DNA from: Candidatus Brachythrix odensensis | GTDB taxonomy: Bacteria; Chloroflexota; Anaerolineae; J036; Brachytrichaceae | Assembly (NCBI GenBank): GCA_016714465.1 | Contig: JADKDT010000001.1 | Coordinates: 248,001 to 312,000 of the forward strand | Length of the DNA: 64,000 bases | Direction of reading: 5' to 3' | Part shown: piece by piece, positions 7,836 through 16,800 of the stretch | How the letters are laid out: each line of letters opens with the position of its first letter | How positions within the stretch are numbered: the stretch's first letter is position 1 | The notes under the pieces: generated by a model | What the model was told of the DNA's origin: nothing | Database searches by the model: none | Seen by the model: the letters and a program-made list of their open reading frames with translations, nothing else | Position numbers and translations under genes: made by a program

Positions 7836-9050
7836 GTGACAAACCCGACCCCCCCGGCGATTGCAGACGAGCACGTCAACCACATCAAGCTCTATGGCAC
7901 GGTGTGGTGCAGCGACTGCAAGCGCTCCAAGAAATTCCTGGGCGAGCAGCGCATTCACTATGACTACGTCGATATTGAAGAAGATGAAGCGGGCGCGGCC
8001 ATTGTCGAGAAACTGAATGACGGGCACAAGAGTGTGCCGACCATCGTCTTTCCTGACGGCAGTTTCCTGGTTGAGCCGAACAATGCCGAGCTGGCGATCA
8101 AACTTGGGCTGACGACCAAGGCCAAGCTGAGCTACTACGACCTCATCGTGGTGGGCGGCGGGCCGGCCGGGCTGACCGCCGCGCTCTACGCCGCGCGCGA
8201 GGGCATGGACGTGCTGGTGCTTGAGCGCTCTGCGTTTGGCGGGCAGGCCGGCATCACCGAGCGCCTCGACAACTTTCCGGGCTTTCCCGACGGCATCAAC
8301 GGGGGCGAATTCGCCGACCGGCTGAAGCTGCAGGCCGAGCGCTTTGGGGTTGAACTGGTCCAGGCCACCCAGGTCGTCAAGGCCTATCACGAGGGCGAGT
8401 CGTGCTACGTGCGCTGCTCGGGCGGCGATGAGTATGGGGCGCGGGCGATGCTGATCGCGACCGGCTCAAACTACCGGCGTCTCGACGTGCCCGGTGAGCA
8501 GGGGCTGATCGGCGCGGGCGTGCACTTCTGCGCCACCTGCGACGGCCCGTTCTACAAGGGCCGCGAAGTGTTCGTGGTCGGCGGCGGCAACAGCGCCTGC
8601 GAGGAGGCCCTCTTTCTCACCCGTTTCGTGAGCAAGCTGACGATGCTCGTGCGCGGCGACAGCCTGCGGGCCACCAAGATCATCGCGGACAAAGTCATGC
8701 GCGACCCGCAGATCGAGGTGCGCTTCAACACCCAGATCGCGGCGCTGCATGGCGAAAAGAAGCTGGCTGGCGTGACGGTCCTGGATAACAAGACCAGCCA
8801 GACCGCCGAGACAAAGCCGGCTGGAGTGTTTGTCTTCATCGGGCTCACCCCCAATGCGGGCTGGGTGCCCGACATCATCAAGCGCGATGAGCAGGGCTTC
8901 ATCGTTACCGATGACCGGCTGATGACGAGCTGCCAAGGCGTCTTCGCCGCCGGTGACGTGCGCAAGGGCGCCACCAAACAGGTGGCCAGCGCGGTGGGCG
9001 AGGGCGCCACCGCCGCCTTGATGATCCGCGAATATCTGAAGCGGACTTAA
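7836..9050 (+). CDS. trxB: Thioredoxin reductase with N-terminal glutaredoxin-like domain
   Basis: A flavoprotein disulfide reductase that uses NADPH to reduce a thioredoxin-like partner. The start is GTG at 7836, preceded by ACAGGAGA. Residues about 14-90 form a glutaredoxin/NrdH-like domain with the redox motif TVWCSDCKRSKKFL and the cis-Pro segment SVPTIVF. Residues about 95-404 are a complete thioredoxin reductase: FAD site VVGGGPAGLTAALYAAREG, NFPGFPDG, the redox centre FCATCDGPFYKG, the NADPH site VVGGGNSACEEALFLTRF, and the C-terminal FAD segment GVFAAGDVRKGATKQVASA. Fusion to the electron acceptor suggests intramolecular transfer from the CATC centre to CSDC. The gene is 404 codons and apparently monocistronic, with a terminator downstream. 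Confidence 0.93.
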   Translation: MTNPTPPAIADEHVNHIKLYGTVWCSDCKRSKKFLGEQRIHYDYVDIEEDEAGAAIVEKLNDGHKSVPTIVFPDGSFLVEPNNAELAIKLGLTTKAKLSYYDLIVVGGGPAGLTAALYAAREGMDVLVLERSAFGGQAGITERLDNFPGFPDGINGGEFADRLKLQAERFGVELVQATQVVKAYHEGESCYVRCSGGDEYGARAMLIATGSNYRRLDVPGEQGLIGAGVHFCATCDGPFYKGREVFVVGGGNSACEEALFLTRFVSKLTMLVRGDSLRATKIIADKVMRDPQIEVRFNTQIAALHGEKKLAGVTVLDNKTSQTAETKPAGVFVFIGLTPNAGWVPDIIKRDEQGFIVTDDRLMTSCQGVFAAGDVRKGATKQVASAVGEGATAALMIREYLKRT

Positions 9051-9083
9051 GACCCTCTGAATGAGCTGTCCAGCAAGCGATAT

Positions 9084-9116
9084 CCCCGCCCGGCCTACGC
9101 CGGGGCGGGGGTTTTT
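9084..9116 (+). terminator. Intrinsic terminator after thioredoxin reductase, built on the GGCSTACGCC core
   Basis: CCCCGCC-CGGCCTACGCCGGGGCGGGG forms a strong stem with one bulged base, followed by GTTTTTG. The core is the same as in the palindromes at 30091, 39900 and 45679, but one base has been lost on the left arm. Confidence 0.75.
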
Positions 9117-9272
9117 GTGTTCGTCGCTTCCAGAACGCCGCTTTGCATGGCTGCTGCGAAGTCAGATGTTCCGCGTTCGAAACGGCCCGTTGTCACACTG
9201 AGTTCCGGATCGATTTGAGAGGAAAGGGCGGCCGGAAACGGTGTGTGCGCGGTAGCGCCCACAAATAGCACA

Positions 9273-9423
9273 GGCATCCTGAGCGGAGCGCATCGACGCG
9301 GCGTCGATGCGCGTAGTCGAAGGGCGCCTGCGCTTGACCGGTCAGCGAAGCGTCCTTCGACTACGGGCGGCTGGTGCGGCTGGTTCCAAGCTCTTCCTGC
9401 AGCCGCCCTCCGCTCAGGATGCT
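9273..9423. repeat. ~150-bp imperfect palindrome with CATCCTGAGCGGA ends
   Basis: It starts GGCATCCTGAGCGGA and ends TCCGCTCAGGATGC. Inside are GTAGTCGAAGGGCGC facing GCGTCCTTCGACTAC, and a small CATCGACGCGGCGTCGATG hairpin. It belongs to the same CATCCTGAGCG class as the giant palindrome at 4930. The rest of the 9117-9463 gap shows no coding sequence. Confidence 0.8.
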
Positions 9424-9463
9424 TCCGCAGGTGGATGACGGGGCGGGTTTCTCAGCAACCGAG

Positions 9464-12421
9464 CTACGCAGCGTTGGCGAGCAGACGCGCCTGCTCAAAC
9501 GTAAGACGGCGACCTGCGCCCAGAGCTCTGCCATACGCCGCGGCGGCCATCGCCTGGCGCAGTTCGGCCGCGAAGGCCGAATGCGTTGCGGCTTCGGCCG
9601 GCGCCACGGGTATTCCGCATGTTTCGCGCAGGGCCGCCGCCGCTCCCCACACCTGCGCGGCGACCTTGCGCGCGCCCTGGCCGGCCAGGGCGCGCGCCGC
9701 ATGCTCAAGGCAGTTCGGCCCGGCCAAACGGCCGCCCGTCTCAGCCATGATTCGCAGCGCTTCGGCGCACGCCGCGCGCGCCGCCGGCCATAAGCGCTCG
9801 GCGGCGCGCACTCCGGCCAGGTCGGCAAGGGCAAGGGGCAGATCCGAATGGCTATTTGCCTGACGTAGCAAAACCACCCGTTGCTCGGCGAGTGTCGCGG
9901 CCCGGGTCAGATCGCCCTCGCGTTGGGCCAGCGCGCTTGAGGCGCCCAGCGCCCCCGCCATCCGATCGGCGTCGCCCAGCTCGCGGGCAAGGGCCTCGGC
10001 CCGCTCGGCCGGCCCGCGCGCTGCGGCCGGGTCGCCGGTCGCAAGCGCGAGCCGGGCCCGGGTGATCGCGGCCGCCAGAGTTGGGTGGCGCGCGCCCGTC
10101 TGGGCAAACACGGGGGCGGCATCGTCCAGCATTTCGCGGGCCCGGGCATAGGCGCCGGCCCAGATGAGAACGTCCGCATACAGCGTCTGGGTCCACGCGA
10201 TCGCCGCCCGGTCGCCGCCCTGCGCGCGCAGCAGGATGAGGGTCTCCTCGTAATGCGTTCGGCTATCGTCGATGCGGCCCTCATAGGCCAGCAGGCAGGC
10301 CAGGGCATACATCGCCATGGCCTGGCTGTTGCCGTCGCCCAGGCGTTTGCACAATGTCACCGCCTCTGTCAGGGTCCGGCGCGCGAGGGCAAATTCACCG
10401 AGGATGGTCCGCTCGTCGCCCAGATAGATCAGGCAGTGCGAGAGCTCGGGCAGCAGATCGGCGTCGCGACAGGCCGCCGCCGACTGCTCGAGCCAATCGC
10501 GCGCTTCGGCGTGCGCGCCACGGTTGGCGGCCACCCGTCCCAGCTCGTAGTAGCAGCCGGCCACGCCTTCGGTGTCCTCGCGCCGCAGATGCTCGGCCAG
10601 ACCGGCGTTCAGGCGGGTCGTGGCCAGGTCATAGTCGCCGCCGATCCGGGCCGCCTGGCCTTCCTCGAATAGCGCATTGGCGGCGATGGCCAGGGCCGGG
10701 TCTTCCGACGGGTCGCCGGGAGGGGGGGCCAGGCGCGCCACCTGATGGGCGATCTCGGCTTGCTCGGCGGCCAGTCTTCGAATCCGGACGACATCGCGGA
10801 GTTTGAAGGACAAGCGCGACAGGCCGCGCAGCGCCCTGGCCCGGGTCAGTAGTTCGTCGAGATCTGTCCCGGCTGGCCGAGCGAGCGCGCGCTCGAGCCG
10901 GGCCCGGCCCTCCCCGTAGTGACCGCGCAAGCGCCAGAAGCGGGCAAGAGCGGCGGCCAGGCGCAACGCCTCGGCCGGCGACGCCTCGATCAACATCTCG
11001 AATGCCGCGCGCAGGTTGTCGTGCTCGCGCGAGAGCGCATCAAGGCTGGCCTGCCCGCCCGACGCGCCGATCAGCGGCTCAGCCATGTCTGCCATCCGCC
11101 TATACCAGACCGCATGCCGCGCGCGGGCGGCATCCCGTTCGCCCGCCGCCTCGATCCTCTCGAGCCCGAACTCGCGCAGGGTGCTCAACATCCCCCAACG
11201 CGCGGCGCGCCGCCGCGCATCCCGGAGCGGCGTCACGAGATGTTTGTCGCGCAGGTCGGCGAGAATCTCGCCCAGCGCGGCGGGTTCAGGCGCGTTTTCC
11301 AGCACGGCGGCCAGCGCGTCTTCCTCCGCGCCTCCGGCGAACACGGCCAGATGCCGGAAGACGCGTTGCGCCTCTGGATCGAGCAGCCGATAACTCCATC
11401 CGATCGCGTCACGGAGCGTGCGCTGGCGGGCCGGCAGATCGACAAAGCCGTCCGTCGCGGCCGATAGCGCGGGCAGCCCTTCGCGCGCCAGCGCGTGGAA
11501 GTCGAGGACCGCCGCCCGGGCCGCCACCAGCTCAATCGCCAGCGGCAGGCCATCCAACCGCGCGCATAACGCCGCAATGTCTGCAACGTTGTCTGGGGTC
11601 AACCCGAATCCGGGCCGGGCGGCCCGGGCTCGCTCCGCAAACAGCCGGACGGCCGGCGCTGTAGATGGGTTTTCTACGTTGGTCACTGCCAGGGGTGGAA
11701 CGGGCAGGACGCGCTCGGCGCGCAGCCGCAGGGGTTCGCGGCTGGTGACCAGAACAAGCAGGGCCGGGCATTCACCCAACAGGCGGGCCACAAACTCGGC
11801 TGCGGGAAGCACATGTTCGAAGTTGTCAAGCACCAGCAGCGCGGCCCTGTCGCGCAGGGCGTCGATGACTTGTTCGGGCGCCGGGCGCGCATCGACCGGC
11901 GGCAGGCGCAGCGCCCGGGCGATCGCGTCGGGCACCCAGGCGGCATCTTCGACCGGGGCGAGCTCCACAAAGCAGCCCCCCTCTGCGAGCCCGGGGAGAA
12001 GCCGCGCCGCGAGTTGGGTGGCCAGGCGGGTCTTGCCGATCCCCGGCGGGCCGGTCAGGGTGAGCAGGCGTTCGCTCTCGCCGGTCAGAATCTGTTCGGC
12101 AGCCGCCAGATCGGCCTCGCGCCCGATCAGACGGGTGGGGGGCGCGCTGAGGTTGAGGATGCGCCGCTGGCGCGGGGGCGTCGTAGCGGGCGCAGAGGGC
12201 GCGGGCGCGCGTCCGGCTCGGGCCGCCAGGGCAAAGCTCTCGCGCTCGGCCGGGTCGATGTTGAGCGCCGCGGCCAGCAGGTCGATGAGCTGTTTTGAGG
12301 GCCGGCGCTGGCCGGCCTCGATCTTCTCGATCGTCACTGGCGAACACGCCGCGCGGCGGGCGAGCTCGGCCTGGGTCAAATCCAGCGTCTTGCGGCGTTG
12401 TTTGAGCCAGTCGCCGAACAT
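9464..12421 (-). CDS. XRE-type HTH / NB-ARC ATPase / TPR regulator (STAND family)
   Basis: A 985-residue signal-transduction ATPase. Residues about 5-60 are an XRE helix-turn-helix (RRKTLDLTQAELARRAACSP then TIEKIEAGQRRPS). After an Ala/Pro linker comes the NB-ARC-type NTPase: P-loop GPPGIGKTRLA (about residue 130), Walker B ALLVLDNFEHV, sensor LLVLVTSREPLRLRAERV and GLPLAIELVAARAA. The rest is a winged-helix segment (TLREFGLERIEAAGE) and many TPR-like helices up to the C-terminus. Proteins of this design bind DNA and switch oligomeric state with nucleotide on binding a ligand; the ligand and targets are unknown. It follows the aminotransferase gene by 39 bases on the same strand. No break was seen in the frame. 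Confidence 0.88.
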   Translation of the reverse strand: MFGDWLKQRRKTLDLTQAELARRAACSPVTIEKIEAGQRRPSKQLIDLLAAALNIDPAERESFALAARAGRAPAPSAPATTPPRQRRILNLSAPPTRLIGREADLAAAEQILTGESERLLTLTGPPGIGKTRLATQLAARLLPGLAEGGCFVELAPVEDAAWVPDAIARALRLPPVDARPAPEQVIDALRDRAALLVLDNFEHVLPAAEFVARLLGECPALLVLVTSREPLRLRAERVLPVPPLAVTNVENPSTAPAVRLFAERARAARPGFGLTPDNVADIAALCARLDGLPLAIELVAARAAVLDFHALAREGLPALSAATDGFVDLPARQRTLRDAIGWSYRLLDPEAQRVFRHLAVFAGGAEEDALAAVLENAPEPAALGEILADLRDKHLVTPLRDARRRAARWGMLSTLREFGLERIEAAGERDAARARHAVWYRRMADMAEPLIGASGGQASLDALSREHDNLRAAFEMLIEASPAEALRLAAALARFWRLRGHYGEGRARLERALARPAGTDLDELLTRARALRGLSRLSFKLRDVVRIRRLAAEQAEIAHQVARLAPPPGDPSEDPALAIAANALFEEGQAARIGGDYDLATTRLNAGLAEHLRREDTEGVAGCYYELGRVAANRGAHAEARDWLEQSAAACRDADLLPELSHCLIYLGDERTILGEFALARRTLTEAVTLCKRLGDGNSQAMAMYALACLLAYEGRIDDSRTHYEETLILLRAQGGDRAAIAWTQTLYADVLIWAGAYARAREMLDDAAPVFAQTGARHPTLAAAITRARLALATGDPAAARGPAERAEALARELGDADRMAGALGASSALAQREGDLTRAATLAEQRVVLLRQANSHSDLPLALADLAGVRAAERLWPAARAACAEALRIMAETGGRLAGPNCLEHAARALAGQGARKVAAQVWGAAAALRETCGIPVAPAEAATHSAFAAELRQAMAAAAYGRALGAGRRLTFEQARLLANAA

Positions 12422-12460
12422 TTCAGCCTGTAGTGGGCGCGCGCCCGAGAAAGTCCGCTT

Positions 12461-13672
12461 TCACGCCCGATACGCCCGAACCGCTTCGCCCAACCGCGCG
12501 ATCCCGGTCCGGATGTTCTCCGGGGTCGGGTTGGCGAAGCTCAGCCGGGCGGTGTTGCGCGGTCCGCCGTTGGCGTAGAACGGAAACCCGGGCACAAACG
12601 CGACAAGCTTGTCGAGCGCAAGCGGGATCAACCCTTCGGAGTCCCAGCCCTCCGGCAGGGTCAACCACACAAACATCCCGCCCCGCGGCTTTGTCCAACG
12701 GAATCCACTTGGCATCGTCTCGGCCAGCGCGGCCAGCATGGCGTCGCGCCGGGCGCGATACGTGGCCCGGATAACCGGCATGTGCCGCTCGAGCAGGCCG
12801 TCGGCGCACACTTCGTGCACGATGACCTGGGACAGGCACGACGCATGCAGGTCCATCCCCTGCTTGGCGAACGTCATCTTGGCGATCACGTCCTTGGGCG
12901 CCGCCACCCAGGCCACCCGCAAACCGGGCGAGATCAGCTTGCTGAAGGTGCTCATGTAGATCACGTGGGTGAGCTCGCCGTGCATCTGGCAGTCCAGCGC
13001 GGCCAGGGGCGGCATGGGCTCGCCTTCGAAGACCAGCTCGCCGTAAGGGTCATCCTCAACGATGATCAGATCGTAGCGGGCGGCCAACGCGAGCAGGCGC
13101 TTGCGGCGCTCCACCGACATCGATACGCCGGTCGGGTTTTGGAAGGCGGGGATGGTGTAGAGGAAGGCCGGCTTCGCCCCGCCCTTCAAGATCGCCTCGA
13201 GTTTGTCTACGTCCAGGCCATCATCGTCGACGGGGATCGTTACATAGGTCGGGCGCTCGGGGGCAAACGCGGTCACCGCGCTCATGTAGGTCGGATCTTC
13301 GATCGCGACCAGGGTGCCCGGGTCGATAAAGAGCCGTCCGACCAGGTCGATGGCTTGCTGCGAGCCGACCGTGATCATGAAGTGCTCGGGGGTGACATTC
13401 ATCCCCATCCCGTTCATCCGCCCGGTCAGAAACTGCCGAAGCGGGAGATAGCCCTCGGTCAGGCCATACTGCAGCGCGTCCACGGTGTGCTGGAGCAGCG
13501 CCCGCTCGGACGCGGCCGCGATGTCCTCCACTGGAAAGACCTCCGGGGCCGGCGCGCCGCCGGCCAGCGAGATCATCCCCGGGCGGCGGGAATCGCGGAA
13601 GATGCGCCGCAGGGTTGAGCCGCGCATTTCGCGCGCGCCGGCTGAAAAACGGTCGGTCCAGGAGATGGGCAT
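12461..13672 (-). CDS. PLP-dependent aminotransferase, class I/II (2-aminoadipate/aromatic transaminase type)
   Basis: A 403-residue cytosolic fold-type I aminotransferase. Visible features are the N-terminal SLAGGAPAPEVFPVEDI, YGLTEGYLPLRQFL, the cofactor-stacking region ITVGSQQAIDLVGRLF, the Asn segment IPAFQNPTGVSMS, the PLP-ring Asp in IIVEDDPYGELVF, the Schiff-base lysine in YMSTFSKLISPGLRVAWV, and the carboxylate-binding Arg in RLSFANPTPENI. This order is that of LysN/ARO8-like and MocR-like enzymes lacking the DNA-binding domain. Such enzymes are broad (aromatic, branched or 2-aminoadipate substrates), so a specific substrate is not claimed. It is first in a two-gene unit with the STAND regulator downstream. 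Confidence 0.9.
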   Translation of the reverse strand: MPISWTDRFSAGAREMRGSTLRRIFRDSRRPGMISLAGGAPAPEVFPVEDIAAASERALLQHTVDALQYGLTEGYLPLRQFLTGRMNGMGMNVTPEHFMITVGSQQAIDLVGRLFIDPGTLVAIEDPTYMSAVTAFAPERPTYVTIPVDDDGLDVDKLEAILKGGAKPAFLYTIPAFQNPTGVSMSVERRKRLLALAARYDLIIVEDDPYGELVFEGEPMPPLAALDCQMHGELTHVIYMSTFSKLISPGLRVAWVAAPKDVIAKMTFAKQGMDLHASCLSQVIVHEVCADGLLERHMPVIRATYRARRDAMLAALAETMPSGFRWTKPRGGMFVWLTLPEGWDSEGLIPLALDKLVAFVPGFPFYANGGPRNTARLSFANPTPENIRTGIARLGEAVRAYRA

Positions 13673-13832
13673 GGCTTGAAAAATCGGCGCCGCGGACGAT
13701 TCGCCGCGCCGTACAGTTTTGTATGGCTGATTGTACGGCCTGCGGACGCTGGCGGGACTTGCGAGTTTGGTTCGGGTTCCCTACACTCGTTCGAACTGGC
13801 GCAAATGGCGCCGGCTCGGACGGGAGGACAGC

Positions 13833-16800
13833 ATGAACACTCGAAAACTGCATCGCTTCGTAACCGCAACGTTGACGGCGGCGCTCCTTGGCGCGTCGAT
13901 GTTAAATGGCGCGGCAGCGCGCCAAACGCCGGCCGCTTCCATCCCGGAGGCGGGCGCCAACACTGCGCTTGCCGCGCCGGGCCAGCCTTCCGGACCCGAA
14001 ACGCTGGGGCCGGCCATTGCGGTGACCAAGAAGATCACCGCCGTTGTGGGCGGACCGGCCATCACCGTGGGCCCTAATCTGAGCGTGGATTTCCAGATTG
14101 ATGTCGCTGTCCAGGACGCGCCGTCGGCCTTCGCGATGGCGATCACCGACACCCTGCCGCCCTTCCTCGTCCTCGAGACGGCCTGGGCGCCGATCGGACA
14201 GGTCGAGATTCTCTCCGCGACGAACATCGTGCGCTGGCTCACCCCGGTGCCCCAGGGCAACTCGCTGGCCAGCGTGATCGTGCGGGCGCGCCTGGCCAAC
14301 AGCGCGCCGTGCGGGCAGGCGATTGTCAACACCGCCCAGTGGTCGAGCGGCCCGTCCGGCGGCAGCCAAAGCGGCCTGGCCCAGGCGCCGGCCTACATCG
14401 TGCCCTGTCCCGATCTCGGTGACGCGCCCGATAGCAGCAACCATTTCGGCGCGCCCATGCAGGCCTACATCGGTGTGCCGGCCGCCTTCCCCACCGTCTT
14501 CGATTCGCCCCTGGGCCAGCCGCGCGGTCCGAAGCACCTGAACGCCGGGCCCATCCATCTCGGCCCGCGCTTCAGCATCGAGGGCGAGGCCGACCAGGGC
14601 CCCGACGCGGACGGCCCGAACAACCTGCGCCCGATCTCCAATACCGCCAACCTCGATCTGTGGGATGACGGTCTGCTCGCCCGGCCGACCCTGGTCAACT
14701 GCCAGGTTGCCCAACTGCGGGTGTCGATCAACGTCACGAACCCCATCGTTGGCGCCAACGCCTATCTGAATGCCTGGCTCGACATCAATCGCGACGGCGA
14801 CTGGGCGGACTATTTCCAGTGTCCCAATGATGTCGCCTCGCCCGAGCACATCCTCATCGATCAGCTCATCCCGACCGGCGCGCCGGGGATGTTGGTCATC
14901 ACCGTTCCGACCAGCTCGCCGGTGTTCTGGCCGACGGCGATGATCACCAAACCCGCCTGGCTCCGCCTCACGCTGAGCGATCAGATGTCGCCCAAGCCGC
15001 TGGGCGGGCTGTATGGCGACGGGCGCGGACCCGATCTCGGCTATGCCTTTGGCGAGACCGAGGACTACATCGTCAACCGGGCGAACACAACGCCCACCGC
15101 CTCGGCCGGTTCGGACCGGGTCGTGTTTGAGACCGACTCGGTGACGCTGGACGGGAGCGGATCGATGGCCGGCGACCCGGCCAATCTGCTGGACTTTCAC
15201 TGGGAACAGATCAGTGGGCCGATGGTTGTGCTGACCGCGCCGGACGCGCCCAGCACAAACTTCCTGGCCCCGACGATCGGCGCGCCTGAGACCGTGCTGC
15301 GCTTCCGGTTGACCGTGACCGAATATGCGCCGCTGCAGGGCAAATCGGCCGACACGGTCATGAAGCCGTCCAGCGGCGGCGGCGACCCGACTGGGATGGC
15401 CGAGACCGAGGTCACAATCACCGTCACCCAGGAGATCGGCGACTTCGGCGATGCCCCGGACTCGACCTTCAACGCCTACGGCGGGTGGTACACCAACACG
15501 GCCTACCCCATGGGCGGCGGCATCCCCGGGCGCTTCCCGAGCGCGTATCTCAGCTCGCCTCCCGGCCAGGCCGCCGGCCCGCGCCATTCGCGAGCGAACA
15601 TCATCTACCTGGGTAACAACGTTACGCGAGAGGCCGACGCCGACCTGCTGCCCGACGCAGATATCGTGACGAATATCCTGAACGGCGGGGCCGACGTCGC
15701 GAACATGGATGAAGGCGACGACGGCTGGCTCAACCCCAATGTGCCGTTCGCCGACTGCCGGACGACCACCCTGCGGGTCCGGGTGCGCCGCACAGCCCTG
15801 CCCTTGCCGGCCAACCTGCAGGCGATGTATCTCAACGTCTGGCGCGACGGCAATCGCGACGGCGACTGGGAAGATTGGAAGAACTGTCCGCAGACGGTTG
15901 GCACAACGGTCGTTCCCAAAGCCTTCGAGTGGATCGTCCAGAACTGGGCGGTCGGGCTGCCCCCGGCCGGCGGCTTTGTCGATCTGAACGTGCCGACGAT
16001 GCTGGTGCGGGATGACATGCCCAACGCCCCGGTCTGGCTGCGCTTCAGCCTGAGCGAGCGGCCGATCCCGATGACGACGACGACCGGCCTGGCCGATGGG
16101 CGCGGTCCGAACGCACCCTTCTTCCATGCCACCGGCGAGACCGAGGACTACTACCGTCCCGGCGAACCCGAGGGACAGCCCGGACCGGTCTACATCACCA
16201 AGACCGCCCCGGCCGGCCCGCTGCACCTGGGGGATGTCTTCACCTACTCGGTTCTCGTCCAGCACGTGGGCGGCACGGCCCCGGCCACGGCCTATCTCAC
16301 CGATGCGCTGCCCTCTGGCGTGACCTGGGCCGGTTTGATCAACTGGGAGGAGGTCAATCCCTCGGTGGCGGCCCTGGGCGCGACCTTCAACCCCGCCCAC
16401 GGCCCGAACGGGACCGCCTATTGGTGGGGGATGCTTTCGCCCAACGCAATCGCGCGGGTCGATGTCCGGGTCCGGGTGACCGGCTGTCCGCTCGCCCCGA
16501 TCACCAACATCGCCCATCTGCGGTCGGGCGGGGCGCTGCGCGAGTCGGCGGCCTCGACGATCATCGAATGCGTGCGGCCGAATCCGCACATCACCCTGAC
16601 CAAGCGGATCCTGACCGACACGACCGGGATCACCCCGGGCGCGACATCGACCGATCCGACCGGCCTGGCCGCCCTGATGCCGCTGGGCGAGGTATTCTTC
16701 GCCCTTGATCTGAGTGCGGACGGGATCGAGCCGGTCGCCCAGACCGCGGCTCGCATCACCGATGCGATGCCGGAGGGCGTGGTCGCGCTGAGCGTGCAGA

